The notes under the pieces are model-generated. The model ran no database searches, was not told where the DNA came from, and worked only from the letters and a program-made list of their open reading frames with translations. The translations under genes and the position numbers were made by a program. DNA of 64,000 nt from Cucumis sativus (taxonomy: Eukaryota; Streptophyta; Magnoliopsida; Cucurbitales; Cucurbitaceae), in NCBI RefSeq assembly GCF_000004075.3, contig NC_026660.2, positions 12,834,001 through 12,898,000 on the forward strand. The letters are read 5' to 3'. Of the stretch, positions 1 to 13,975 are shown piece after piece (within the stretch, counting starts at the first letter, position 1; every line of letters starts with the position of its first letter).

Positions 1-1947
<1,947 letters not shown>

Positions 1948-4256
1948 TCTTTGTCTTACCACCACAGGCGAGGGCGGTGAACTGGTGCTATTCTTTGAGA
2001 TAGCATGGAAGGCTCGTGGTGTAAGTGGGGCTCGAGCACGGGTGATGTGCTGCCTGCTGTAGCCTCTGTAGTCTGTGTGCCGCTTTTTCGTGAAATCTTA
2101 AAAAAATCCCAGGAGCTGATGGAATGAAGATTTGTACATTTTGCCATCCGAACGAGGTTAGAGAAAACCCCCATTATAATGTTTATGTGTGCACTTCTGG
2201 GAGGAGAAAAAGGGGGGGGAAGTAAGATTTGAGTTATTTTTAATATAAAATGGTCCGATTTATATAATGAGTGATCATTCTAAGTCAGTGTATTACGAGG
2301 ACGTCTTGGACTTTGGTTGATTTTTAGTTCAAATTGTACATCTGTTGCTTTTTTTTTTCTTTTATTATTATTATTGTTAATTTTGAATACTAAGCATCAG
2401 GTGAAGTAAAAAAAATATATATCTGGAAAAACCTCCTTGTTCTAGCTTGTTTCAAATGCTTCCTACTGTTGATCTTCGTCTCTCACATTCTGAATCTTGA
2501 CCTTGTGGTCATCCGTTGGGTGCAGTTATGGACAAAAATGGATGGTTTTCTGGAGAGACTATATGGTTGAACATTTGGTTTCTAACATTATTATTATTAT
2601 TATTTATTTATTTGATGACAAAGTAGTATTTTTTTTTATTCTCTTTATTTTTCTGATTTTTTTTTTACAGTTTTTGGCTTCTTTTTTTAAGTACTGTTTT
2701 TAGCTTTTTTCCGTCCTCTCCATCTAACTTCGATAAATGCCTTATGCGGCTGTTATATAACACCCAATAAGCAGTTGGAAGTGGCAGAAAAAACATGTAG
2801 AAGTTATCGGTTCCATAATCCATATCTTGTTCCACAGTTTCAACAAAATAAAAGTATGTTTAATATTGGTTGAATGGTTATCTTTTTGTTCATCTCAGAA
2901 TCTCTTTTACCATACCATTGATCTTAATAGATTCTGATTGATTAATCTTATTTTTCTTATTTATTTTGGTGTCAAAATTAAAACATATATTTTTAGTATA
3001 ACAAGGTAAAGAAATTTGAATTAATTGGGATGCGACTCTTGGTATAACTACTTATTGATCCCATTCATTCCTTTATCGTACATGGTCTTTTTCTATTTAT
3101 TTCCTTTTACATAATTTAATGAAAACATCTTTTCATTCTATATTTTTTTAATTTAAATTTGATAAAAATAAAATAAAATAGAACCTCTTCTTTAGTAACC
3201 TGAAAGTTACATTTCCATAAACAATTTTCTTAAACCAATTCAAGTAATGATTTTTAAAGATTTTGATTTTAGAATTTGAAAGAAATTTAATTTTAAAAAA
3301 CAAGAAATCTTAAAATTGAAATACTTTCCCAAACGGGGATAAGAAAATGAGCAAGTAGAGAAAGTGAACAAAGCCGACGTGTCCAACTCGTTAGAGGCAG
3401 CTACGTAAAGGAGGATAAGGAATCACAACACAAGAATTCCAGAAGGTTCTTTTTGTTACAATTCGTTCTAGGAGAATATTGGGTTTACCTATTATTATGT
3501 GCCACGTGTATTTTAATCTATATTTCTTCTGTATTTATTTACTCGTGCTCTAATTCAAGGCTCTTGTATAAATGACAAAAGAAGAGATATATGAATGATC
3601 TATTCAAAATTTCATGTCATCGATCTCGCCAAAATTTCTTCTTATTCTTATTTATTCTAATATGCAACTCCTCATTTAGCAATATATCATGGTTACTCAC
3701 CACATAGAAATTAAAATAAATAAATACATTGAAGTTAATGGGCAGGAATTAAGGGGTTAAGTTAAAAGTGACCGAATTTAATATTATGTAATTCAATATT
3801 CATAGATTGGAAAATAACAAAATTCAAAAGTTTAGGAATAAAATGAAATTTAAGTTAGACAATTTTGTAGGTGGTAATAAAAAAACTTTGAAGTTTGTTA
3901 TTTTTATCTATTGAGTCATATATTATAGATTTGAATGCTAATTTAGGTACAACCTTTTCACTTGAAGAGGTTGAATCTTTATACTCAAAATTTGTTACAT
4001 ATAAATACAACGATACTAACTCCAAATTAAATAACAATAGATTTTAAAACAATCATTCGAAAATAGCTTTTCAAATATTTGAATAAAAGGTAAATATTTT
4101 CTATGGTAAATCGAACATTCTTTTTAAATTTTAGTTAAGGGTTAAAACGACAGCGGTTAATGGATGTAACCTACAAACCCTCTTCGCCTGATGGCGGAGT
4201 TAAAAAGAAAACGATACAAAAGGAAAAAGAAATACAAAAAGGATTTTTATTGACTA
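1948..4256. other. Intergenic: CUL1 3' UTR and spacer up to the PPR gene
   Basis: The first few hundred bases are the probable CUL1 3' UTR, with a G-run near 2212-2220. The rest is AT-rich with T-runs (2348-2362, 2630-2700). No convincing ORF is seen. A cluster of stress-type promoter motifs at 3373-3573 is listed separately. The segment just upstream of 4257 should hold the PPR promoter, but no clear TATA box was found near it. Confidence 0.6.
3373..3573 (+). promoter_or_regulatory. Stress-type promoter motif cluster with TATA box, no obvious gene
   Basis: Within 200 bp, in plus orientation, lie a DRE/CRT core GCCGAC (3373-3378) overlapping an ABRE-like ACGTGTC (3377-3383), a perfect three-unit heat-shock element nTTCnnGAAnnTTCn (core 3437-3449), a G-box CACGTG (3503-3508) and TATAAAT (3567-3573). 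The next recognised start codon is the PPR ATG at 4257, almost 700 bp on. A 38-codon ORF (3591-3707) with a hydrophobic middle begins only 18 bp after the TATA box, too close to lie safely inside the transcript. The cluster could drive a non-coding RNA, a long PPR leader, or be the remains of a lost stress gene. The motifs are visible; function is inferred. Confidence 0.4.
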
Positions 4257-6068
4257 ATGTTGAAACGAAATCTCTATTTTGCCCTCACCAGGCCTTATCT
4301 TTCCCGCGAAAACGAACGGCCATTTCTTCAAACCATTGAAAACCTCAGTCGCCATCTTCGAAATTGCAACGATTTGATTTCTTCAATCTCGACTCACTCC
4401 ATAGCCTTAAAGCTTGGATTCTTAAACAACACTGTCAATGTCAACCATCTCATCAATTGCTATGTCCGATTCCGCAGCATTGCAACCGCACACCAACTGT
4501 TCGATGAAATGCCCAACCCAAATGTTGTGTCGTGGACCTCACTCATGGCTGGTTACGTCGACAACGGCCAACCGAGTACCGCTCTTTTTCTTTTTGGGGA
4601 AATGTTGAGAAGTCCGGTTGTTCCCAATGACTTCACTTTTGCTACTGCCATTAAGGCCTGTTCGATACTTTCGAATTTAAGACATGGTGAAATGTTTCAT
4701 GCCCATGTTGAGATTTTTGGTTATGGAGGTAATATTGTGGTTTGTTCTTCTCTTATTGATATGTATGGGAAGTGTAATGATGTTGTTAAAGCTAGGGGCG
4801 TCTTTAATTCCATGTCTTGTAAGAATATAGTTTCTTGGACTTCAATGATTGCTGCTTATGCTCAGAATGCTCATGGCGATGAAGCATTAAAAGTATTTAG
4901 GGAATTCACTAGTTTAAGTTCTGAACATCCAAATCCTTACATGTTAGCTAGTGTGATTAGTGCTTGTGCAAGCTTGGGTAGGCTGGTTTCGGGAAAAGTC
5001 ATGCATGGTGCAGCTATTTCTCTTGGCTGTGATTCAAGCGAGGTAGTTGCGAGTGTGTTGGTTGATATGTATGCTAAATGTGGGAGTCTTGATTATTCTG
5101 ATAAGGTTTTTAACAGAATCTCAAACCCTTCTGTTATTCCTTATACTTCAATGATTGTTAGCACAGCAAAGTATGGATTTGGGAGAAAGTCTCTTCAACT
5201 CTTTGAAGAAATGGTTAGAAAAGGACTGAAACCTAACCATATCACTCTTGTTGGAGTCTTGCATGCTTGTAGCCATTCAGGGCTCCCTAATGAGGGCCTT
5301 TATTATTTGACATCCATGTATGAGAAATATGGGATAATGCCTGAGACTAAGCACTATACATGTGTTGTCGATATGCTAGCTCGAGTTGGAGAGCTAGATA
5401 AAGCCTTTGACCTAGCGAAATCGATGGATGTAGCACCTGATGACAAGGCATTGTTGTGGGGAGCATTGCTTTCAGCTAGTAGGTGTCATGGCAGGGTAGA
5501 CATTGCAGCTGAAGCTTGTCAGCAACTTGTGAATTCCAATAGACAAGTTGCTGGTGCATATGTTACGTTGTCAAATGTTTACGCTTCGGCTGGAGATATG
5601 GAGAAGGCTCACAAACTCCGAGTTGAGATGAAACGTACTGGGGTTCACAAAGAACCAGGATGCAGTTGGATCGAGATAAAAGATTCAAGTTATATATTCT
5701 ACGCCGGGGAAATAACTTCGTGCCCAAGAGGCGATGAAGTGTTGTGTTTGCTGAGAGAGTTGGACCAGAAAATGAAGGATAGAGGTTATGTAAGAGGAAG
5801 GAAAGGGTTGGTGTTTGTTGATATAGAAGAAGAGGCAGAGGAGGAAAAAGTTTGGTTGCACAGTGAGAGATTGGCATTGGGATTTGGTTTGATTAGCATT
5901 CCAAAAGGACTTACTATAAGAATAATGAAGAACTTGAGAATGTGCAGTGATTGTCATGAGGCTTTCAAGCTTATAAGTGAGATTATGGAGAGAGAATTTG
6001 TGGTTAGAGACATTAATAGATTTCATCATTTCAAAAATGGTTGTTGCACTTGCAATGGTTTCTGGTAA
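4257..6068 (+). CDS. PPR protein, PLS class with E and DYW deaminase domains; REME2 (At4g15720)-like
   Basis: Single-exon gene of 603 residues. DYW-class PPR proteins bind organelle transcripts and carry out C-to-U RNA editing. The N terminus is basic and hydroxylated (MLKRNLYFALTRPYLSR), fitting an organelle-targeting peptide. PLS repeats cover about residues 60-430, with typical phrases LFDEMPNPNVVSWTSLMAGY, SSLIDMYGKCNDV, VLVDMYAKCGSL and GVLHACSHSG. E/E+ motifs follow (YVTLSNVYASAGDMEKAHKLR; PGCSWIE), then the DYW domain. The deaminase signature HSE is at 535-537 with the zinc pair C563/C566, and the second metal cluster uses Cys597/Cys599. The protein ends GFW where the family usually has DYW. 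Wording agrees along its length with Arabidopsis At4g15720 (REME2) as I recall it; that orthology is supported by the adjacent CW zinc-finger gene. The gene is convergent with that neighbour. Confidence 0.93.
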   Translation: MLKRNLYFALTRPYLSRENERPFLQTIENLSRHLRNCNDLISSISTHSIALKLGFLNNTVNVNHLINCYVRFRSIATAHQLFDEMPNPNVVSWTSLMAGYVDNGQPSTALFLFGEMLRSPVVPNDFTFATAIKACSILSNLRHGEMFHAHVEIFGYGGNIVVCSSLIDMYGKCNDVVKARGVFNSMSCKNIVSWTSMIAAYAQNAHGDEALKVFREFTSLSSEHPNPYMLASVISACASLGRLVSGKVMHGAAISLGCDSSEVVASVLVDMYAKCGSLDYSDKVFNRISNPSVIPYTSMIVSTAKYGFGRKSLQLFEEMVRKGLKPNHITLVGVLHACSHSGLPNEGLYYLTSMYEKYGIMPETKHYTCVVDMLARVGELDKAFDLAKSMDVAPDDKALLWGALLSASRCHGRVDIAAEACQQLVNSNRQVAGAYVTLSNVYASAGDMEKAHKLRVEMKRTGVHKEPGCSWIEIKDSSYIFYAGEITSCPRGDEVLCLLRELDQKMKDRGYVRGRKGLVFVDIEEEAEEEKVWLHSERLALGFGLISIPKGLTIRIMKNLRMCSDCHEAFKLISEIMEREFVVRDINRFHHFKNGCCTCNGFW

Positions 6069-7149
6069 TTTGTTAAGAACACAGTGAATTATTGAATCCC
6101 AAACCCAATTTTGTTTTGTTTTTTAACAAGAAAAACTTGTAAATCACTGTAAATACTTGCTGGAGGATTGGTTACATTATAATGTTAGTCTTCCAACTAG
6201 CTTTTATAGATTTAAACCTAGTAGGCTACCAGAACAGCGTTATAAGCTCTGAGTTCGATTAGAAATAAAATCCTAATTAATATTTAATGACATTGGTTTG
6301 TTTAAAATTTTTAAATATAATAAAAATTTATTAGACACGATCGAAAATTCAATCATTTATATTTTAAAAGTCTATATTTAAATAATTTTGAAATTACAAA
6401 AGCTAACTACTACATACATTAAACTGACTTTTACTACAACTTTATCAACAATGAACCCAAATAGTTGACTCAAAAAAAAAAAAAAAAAAAAACAATGGAT
6501 TCAACTTGTACTCACAACATAAAGTTACTGCAACTTTATCAACAATGAACCCAAATCGTTGAATCAAAAGAAGAAAAGAAAAAGAAAGAAAACAATGGAT
6601 TCAACTTGTACTCACAACATAAAGTTAATTGGTCTAGAAACAATCTCCCAAACAAATTCCAACCCAAATTTAAACCTTTGAAAAATGAGAAGACAAAAAA
6701 AAAAGGAGGGGAACAAGGTGCTTCAAAATAACTTGTATAGCTGTTAATGACTGGATAAATACTTCACTATGGTTGCCAAATGAATAGATATTATTTGAAC
6801 ACTTGAATATGTGGTTGGCCTAAAACTAAAAGGCTGCAACCTTTTTTTTCTTCACTAGAGCTCCACTTTTAGGAGCTAAGATATCAAAAGCCTTTACAAG
6901 ACCCTCAGGAGGGTGGGAAGAAAGAAGGAAAAAAATTTCCTCAGATCAAGAATAATTAAAAATTACATTTTGAATTTCCTAATTGATCTCGCTTTGTACA
7001 AAAGTATTGGTAAGTAACGAACTGTGTAACATCCTAAATGTTCCTAGCCAATATCATCAGGTTGAAGTCAGTTTCATTGCCTTAGCTTTCTCAACTGATC
7101 ACCTCAAGGAAGAATAATCCAAAGAAAAATAACTATTTACATCTTTGAC
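6069..7149. other. Intergenic between convergent PPR and CW zinc-finger genes
   Basis: Holds the 3' UTRs of both genes. The PPR 3' UTR probably ends within a few hundred bases. The segment from roughly 6950 to 7149 is likely the 3' UTR of the minus-strand CW gene. The middle contains a tandem duplication with poly-A tract (listed separately). No ORF or RNA gene is seen. Confidence 0.55.
6433..6626. repeat. Tandem duplication, two copies of 94-100 bp
   Basis: A segment containing ACTTTATCAACAATGAACCC, an A-rich stretch and ACAATGGATTCAACTTGTAC occurs twice, starting at 6433 and 6527. The first copy carries a run of about 21 A (6472-6492); in the second the run has been replaced by an AAG/AAAG-rich stretch, so the copies differ slightly in length. 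Outside the A-rich part the copies are nearly identical, so the duplication is fairly recent. Confidence 0.85.
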
Positions 7150-10100
7150 CTAATCTCTACCACTGCAAAATCCCGAGTGAGTTATCGTCTGTGTAGCAAC
7201 CCGAACCAACTGTACGAGTTCCCCAACATCTTGGAAGTTGAAATCAATCACTTTTTTAACTGATGCAACGTAGTCCACATGCTTTCCTTCACTAGCACAT
7301 GAACTGACTGCCAAAAATGCATTTCGAGAATTTTTCGAGGCCTCCATGGCTGAATTCATATCACGAGCCTGCAACATTGAAACATTCCCCAGATGTTCAC
7401 ATTCAAGATTTATATTTATAAAAGGAAATAGGAATTGACAATAGCAGTACAAAATTTCTGGTGAATCTGATAACTGAAAGTTATTTGGATTCTAGTAGAA
7501 ATTGGAACTTACAAAATTGAGGATCCGAGCAAAACTTGTGCAGGTTCCAGCATTCCAGATCTGGCTTCGAGCACCGTGGGAACTACCTCTGTCAAAAGTA
7601 AACCTATCCATAGCTCCATGGTTGCTTAAGTTATCGACATCTGATGCAGAAGAAGATGGAGATTCGCCTGAAGAAAGGATACATTGAAGACCATCACAAT
7701 GTTAACTAATTGATGAGAAAAAAGTTGCAAAAAAACCAACGAATCCAGTTTTGTCTCCTTTAAATATCATTATCTTTTTCCTATTACCTTGCACAATTGA
7801 ACGAAACGAGTTCATCTCTAGTCGGTCTCCATTGATGCTTGAATGTTTATGGTAAACTATCCTCAAGTAAGCTACTTCAATACATTTAAAAGCTAAAGAT
7901 GCTGCAGCCATTTCTTGCCGACGTTCATATTCAAGAGCGCAGGACCTGCGAAATGATTGGGAGTTCACAGGTTGAAATAAGGTTTGAGTCATCAACATGA
8001 AACACTCTTCAACATTTTCGTTAAATAAAAATTCAAATACATCTATATCCATAAAATAAAACAAAAGATAAAAATGAAACTCATTGCAAAGATTTCAATG
8101 TCGAACTCAGGACTGGCAAACACTATCCAAGACATTTTGAATATATGTTTAAATCAATGGGTAGAGAACTCTCATAAGAGGGAGTCCAAAGGTTTGTAGT
8201 ATTGACATGGTTTATTTTAAGCTGCCACAGTCAAAGGTCAAGCTGAAGTAAGTTAGTGGCAGCAGGACTTTGTTTCAGGTACAAAACAATGTCTCTTGTT
8301 TCATTTACAAACTTATCTCCAGCCTCAAAAGTCGGCATATGTCAGATTGGCTTATCAGTTAGCACCATTTAAAATGGTTGTAAGAACAAAGACACCAGAA
8401 AGCAAACATGAGCTAATTGGAAAGGGTAAAGTTAAAAATGAAAAGCCTCATGATTAAAGACCAACCATTGGAAAAGTAAAGTTTCAAACATAGAAGAACC
8501 GAGAGCTATCAATTACTTGCATTTAAAGGCTATAAAATAGACCCAAAAAATGAAAAAGAGGGGACAAAATGATCATTCTTACTTACCCGCACAATTCGGC
8601 TGTAGTGCTATACAATCGTATGGGAGAAATATCACCAGGCTTGCCACTTGTATTATCAAGAGTCTCTAGAAGGAATGCTCCATGTAGATACTTCAGAGCA
8701 GATTGGAAGTAAAGTTCGTTACTTTCGAAAGTGAATCCAGAATTCTACAGAATACATAAGAAAACAACGTAAGAATTGGAAACAGATCCCATCCTAGCAA
8801 CAATGTTGCAAGAGAGTTGCAGCAATGAGGGAACCTTCAAGTGATCTGCTTCGTCTCTGAGTTTCTTGGCATCTTTCAATGTATCACTAGCAGTTTGATT
8901 AGAGGATTTCGTTCTGTTGATATTTGAAGCATTAACATCTCTAGATCGGTCAGGTGTTTTTTTGGACACCACCACATCATCACTGGGGGCATCAGCATTA
9001 AGCTGATGAGAATCTCCCACCCTAATAGAAACTCGTAAAGGATCAGCAGCAGAACGGGATGGTTCTACTTTCCCATCCTTCTTTTCTAGTGTTCTCGGAT
9101 CACCTTTATTTCCTGCTTCAAAGTCCTTATTTTGCTTTGACGTAAGTCTGGCTGCTTTATTTGATTGCAATAAAGCATTGGATCTCTGGTTTTCAGCATC
9201 ATTGCCCTTGAGATTTTGAGGGGTTCCCAATCCTTCAGCACCAACATTAATCTTCTCTTTCTTATGCTTCTTGTGGCTGGGCTCTATACCGTCGTCTATA
9301 CGATTATTGCACAATCTAGGCTGCTTAACAGCATTTGCACCGGCAGTAACAAAATGGTGTTGAACTACAGGTGAAGCTTTGATTTTCTTGCTGTTCATGT
9401 TGAGAGCATGAGAATTGGGATGAATATTAGAGGTAATCTCCTCTTTTTCTCCTCCCAATTGATCGAGTCCGGATGACCTCATGGGGGATGATGAAACTGA
9501 TTCAGCAGGAGATACTTTCACTACGGCTTTCATTAAATGAGATTGCGAAACATTTGAAGAGCTAGAATTAGCTGCCGCTGAAACTTGTCGAACAACTAAA
9601 TTTCTTTTTGGTAACTCCTTACGAACTGAAATTTGTTTAGCAACTATCTTCTTGATTTGCATTTTTGCCTCCTTATCCTTGCTGATTTCTTCCATTCCAT
9701 CAGTGAAATTATTACATACATCAAGCTTCTTTCTCTTCTTCAACTTTTCACAGTTTTCTTCCTTCAAAAGCACGGATTCATGGACTCCACTATTAGGAGA
9801 ATTTTGATCATCTTGCCAATCATTCAGTTTCCTTTTCTTTGTGCAGGCACTTTTACCACTTGGTTGATTAACAGAGGACCTAACAACAGAGGAGATCTCG
9901 GCTGTTCCTCCCCGTTTCTTTAATGAGATTTGCATTTTATTTTCCGTGTTCAATTTACAGTGCTTCTTCGAGCCAATATCACCCTGCTTCAGCAATCCTT
10001 CCCCACCTTCCATATTTGTCAAACCAGAATTTGAACTGTAACCCAACTTTCCAACATCCATATTGAAGTTTTGATGATTATCGACAGGGCGCATTTCTTC

Positions 10101-13100
10101 AGGTCTCCTATTCTTCCTTTTTAATTGGTCGCAGTTAACTGCATAAGGATCAAAAGATCCAATTAATTTACTTCTTTTTTAAAAAAAGTCAACTAACCAT
10201 ACAAAATTGAAGATATTATATACCATGGACAACTCACCTCTATCAGTGGACTTTTCTTTCAGTTTACCTCTGTTCTTCCCCTCTGCCAAGTTGTACAGGT
10301 CACTGGAAGATTGATCCATTGAATTTCTCAATTTATTTGGAGGATTACTCAAGCCATTAAGACTCTTATTTTTCCTCGACTCCAGCTGCTGGTCTTTCAG
10401 AGAGCTTTTGCCATGAGTCTGGTCATTTCTGCTAACTGGATTTTGTATTTCTTTCAAAGCTTCTTTCTTTTTTCCTTGATTTGAAGTGTCAGCTGATATC
10501 AGTCCATTGGCATGATTCTGAAAAGCATTTACACTCTGAGGCAATGGTAAATGGTACAAAGCATAAAGCTTTTCTGTTGTCTCCTCCTCACTAATGTCAC
10601 AACGGTTCATCCCAGGCCTACACAATTGCAACAGTAAATTAACTGGCAGGATAACATGTGCAAAACTCTTGACATGAAACCACGGAATAAGACATCAATA
10701 AAAAATAACCAAAATCAAATTAAATGTTTAAACCCAGAATCACGATCAACTTAAGTTATTCTTTCTTTTCAGAAAAGAAGCAGCAAACTTACAGCCAATA
10801 TAGCATGCTACACAACCATTTATCAGGAAGTTGTTCTGGTTTTGTTCCAAAGGGCAGAAGGCGCCACTTCTGGCAAATGTCACAGCATACCCATTCATCC
10901 ATAGGAGCCACCCCTGCTGGTTCAACCACCTTCGAGCATTTGGACATTTTGATTCCACTGTCATCTAGGCCTTTAACCTTCTGAAAGTCAACAGAGGCCC
11001 TCTCAGTTGCATCCTTGCTTATACGGTTCACATCTAACCCAGAGCTGTTAAAAGAACCCACATTGTTTGCTCCTACTTTTTCTTTGCTGTGAAGTTTTAA
11101 CCTGTGCCTTCTATTTTCGGATTCAGGAGTGTCAGAATCAGTGTTCTTTCTACATCTTGATGCTTCACTTCTAATCTTGAAGCCTCCCTCACTTGAACCA
11201 GCTATTTTCCCACCAGCAGTCTGTACCACTTTAAATTTTTTCTCGCCCACAATTTCAGGCTTTTCTTTCTTGATTGATGCCTTGTGTTTAACTGCTTCAT
11301 GTGGTGTAGCTTTATGAGAAAGCTTCTTTTGTGAGTCTAAGTAAGCACTGGACTTTGTACCCTCTGAACCAGGTTTGCATTGCAACTCATTAGACAAGAA
11401 TTCCTTGCTTTCAAAAGCCTCATTGTCTAATTTTCGTTTTACAAGTGTTAGAGTAGTTTTCTCCTCCCTGCTAGAAGCATTAACTTCATTCTTAAGATTG
11501 ACTTGCCTTTCTCTATGCACCGCCTCCTTTTTCTTCTTCTTAACCAATGTCTTGTCATTTAGCTTCAAGGTTGTCTCATTGGCTAGCTTGGCCAAACCAT
11601 CTTTTTTATTCTCAAGAGAAGGCACAGGTTTGAGTAATGGTAACGGCTTTTCCTTCCTTGACAACCCAAGTAGGCTGTCATGAAGAGGTGATATCAGTAA
11701 TCCATGGGGCACTGGGAAAGAAGTCATTGCCTGTTCAAAGGAGAAAGAGAGCGGGATAAGCATATAAATACAATATGAAAAGAAAGAATAAAAAAACAGA
11801 AGAACTGTTACCTGAATTATCTTGGAAGGAGACTCATCAGGTGGACCTTGAGATAAGGGAAGCATTCCTTCACTTAAGTCCGAGCTGTTTAGTGAGGATG
11901 ACTGTGGAGAGTCATCAAGTCCAAGGCCACTGTATATTGCAGCATTTTTCAATCCAACACAGTCAGAACCAACTTTGATTCGAAATTTAAGTGATCCGCT
12001 GTTCATCGGGCTGCCTAACCTGCCTGAAGCTTCACCTTTTGAAGAGAAACTATTAGTAACTTTAGTAGCTGCCAAGCACGAATCTATTCTCCCAGAGATA
12101 CTGCCAGTCATTTCCTTTGTATTACGAGAGGAAATAGTATTGCATACAAAAGCTTCTGGTCTCTTTGTTGGTGGAGCTTTTGGATTCTGAGAAGAACCCT
12201 GCATGTACATGGTCATATGGCAATAAGTTAATATCATTCATATATAAGGAGGTGTTACTCCATAATATTTTTTCACACCATAGCTAAAATAAATGGAAAA
12301 GTTTTAATTTAATATCATGTGAGCCGATCGCCCAGATATTAAACTGATAAGAACAGATACTACACTTGATCTTAGCCAAAAGGCCAAGAAAGTTATAATA
12401 ATTGGAAAAGTTTTCATTACCTCCAAGGGCAAATTAACAGGATTTGGTGCTGCATTGCAGTCTCTCTGTTGATTTACATTGTGTGGCAAAATTGAAGAAG
12501 CACGTTCATATGTAGGCAAAAATGAGCCATAACCACCATACTTCGCCCCTAATAACAATTAGAAACCCATATATGATTATTTCAAAAACATAAGGTTCGT
12601 CAACCTAACAGCAGTTTGTGGTCTATAGATCTGAAAACTAGGCAACCCACCTAACTTTTCAGCTGAAACTCCACCTTCAAAGTCTTTTTGGAAGTGACCA
12701 AGAAAACGCTCGATCTTCTCATCCTAAACATGATAATAATAGGCAGTCTGGTTAATCAAATAAGCAAAAAATTATGAATATGTACAAGTGGTAAATAAAC
12801 AAAAACAAATTAACTTCTTTTTCAGGGTAACCATGGCGTCCCAGCTGATCAAAGAAAGAAAAGTGCCAAAGTTATTATTTAGGGATTCTTTTCAAGCAAA
12901 CAAAACCCGTGATGTTATACAATTTTGAGTACGATCTCATTTCATTTCAACTGATCAACTAGGAAATTTATTTAGCAAGTGAAGTCTATTCAAACATACA
13001 AAACTAATAATTCAACTTCATCAAACCAAATAATTCTACCGAGCCTTCACCTGTTCTGTTTTTTTCCATTACATTTTTAAACTGAGGCTTATTCCCTAAG

Positions 13101-13975
13101 GCTCATCTTAAGCCAACGTTTTAACTTTTAGCGTTGAAACCCGTGTCTCCTTTGAACCACAAGAAGCTTATGCCTCTCATAGAAGAGGCAATGTAGCAAC
13201 AATGTTTTAAACAATTATCAAGACTTACATTCAGAGGCTCATTGTGAGGCAACGTTCTAACAGTTACCCTCGAGACTGCACCTTTGAACCACAAGAAGCT
13301 TACACTTCCCATAAAAGAGACTTATACCCTTGTGGAAACATACTGTGCTTCATGTACTAACGACTAGAAAAAATAATATTAATTTGCCTCATTCTAAAAG
13401 GATTATAAATGATAATAGTAGTGAGGCTAAATAAATCCTTTTAGAATTATTGTTCAAGTGACAATTGAGAGGGTTAATATTTATGTTCTCTTTATGACTG
13501 TCATGTTTAACAATAATTGGTTTCACTCATTTAGGATTTGTTAGATGATTTTAGTTATGATTTACAATTCATACTGCCTCAAGGCTTATGCCTTGCCTCT
13601 TCAAGGCCAACATTGTGCAGTGTTTTTGGTTATATACCTCAACCAAGAAGCAAAAGAGATTGAGCATTTTGGAGAAACCCCATTCATTGATATGATGAAA
13701 CAGACTACATAAACCTTCCAAGTAATCTAGTTTAGAATGATTTTTGTTCACTGGGTCATTCAAGAAACAAGTCACAATCCGGCAATAAATTCTAACACTT
13801 AAGAAAAAATTCTTACGATGTAAGAGAGATTAATGTCAGGGTCAATATCACCGCCATTATCCTTGTGATAGCAAGAAGCTTCGCCTTCTTCCATCTCAAT
13901 GCAATCCCCCATCATCATCGGCTCAACAGAGCTCACCATTAAATGTGAACCCAAAACCCTAGTTCCAATAATCAT
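7150..13975 (-). CDS. CW-type zinc-finger protein (At4g15730-like), eleven exons
   Basis: Coding exons in transcript order: 13975-13817, 12723-12651, 12548-12421, 12198-11812, 11730-10793, 10617-10238, 10138-8835, 8744-8587, 7945-7788, 7667-7513 and 7368-7150. They join in frame to 1352 residues. The N terminus has the family blocks MEEGEASCY, DIDPDINLSYIDEKIERFLG and AKYGGYGSFLPTYER. The CW domain is near residues 527-568 (EWVCCDICQKWRLLPFGTKP ... KWLC), with zinc ligands C532, C535, C556 and C568; the last Cys comes from the next exon (PGMNRC), as expected. CW domains bind methylated histone H3K4, so a nuclear chromatin-reader role is likely. The long middle is Lys/Ser-rich with many basic stretches and probably disordered. 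The C terminus is a conserved helical domain (YFQSALKYLHGAFLLET, EYERRQEMAAASLAFKC, VIDFNFQDVGELVQLVRVA). The ATG at 13975 is chosen as the first in frame; an internal Met could be used instead. Intron 3 contains a U2 snRNA insertion. Confidence 0.9.
12306..12396 (-). pseudogene. Retroposed 5' fragment of U2 snRNA with 18-bp target-site duplications
   Basis: Read on the minus strand from 12396, the 91 bp start at U2 nucleotide 1 (ATAACTTTCTTGGCCTTTTG against ATACC..CTCGG.. in plant U2). They continue through the stem I loop, the branch-point-binding GTAGTA and TTCTTATCAGTTTAATATCTG, then a decayed stem IIa, stopping near U2 nt 92. The insert is bounded by 18-bp direct repeats AATAA(A/T)TGGAAAAGTTTT at 12288-12305 and 12397-12414 with one mismatch, the mark of target-primed retroposition. 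The 3' half (Sm site, stems III/IV) is missing and no snRNA upstream element is seen, so it is not a functional snRNA gene. It lies in an intron of the CW zinc-finger gene, in sense with it. Confidence 0.92.
13080..13322. repeat. Imperfect tandem duplication in intron 1 of the CW zinc-finger gene
   Basis: Two related stretches of about 110-120 bp each contain a variant of GAGGCT(C/T)ATT, then CAACGTT(C/T)TAAC, then TTTGAACCACAAGAAGCTTA followed by CAT(A)(G/A)AAG. The best-conserved core is at about 13150-13170 and 13272-13292. The copies are clearly diverged. No function is apparent. Confidence 0.65.

Noticed and set aside
5563..6029. Two overlapping antisense ORFs of 104 and 114 codons
   Set aside because: They are shadows of the DYW-PPR coding sequence on the opposite strand.
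12306..12396. Functional U2 snRNA gene
   Set aside because: Only the 5' half is present, stem IIa is decayed, the Sm site and 3' stems are missing and no upstream snRNA promoter element is seen.
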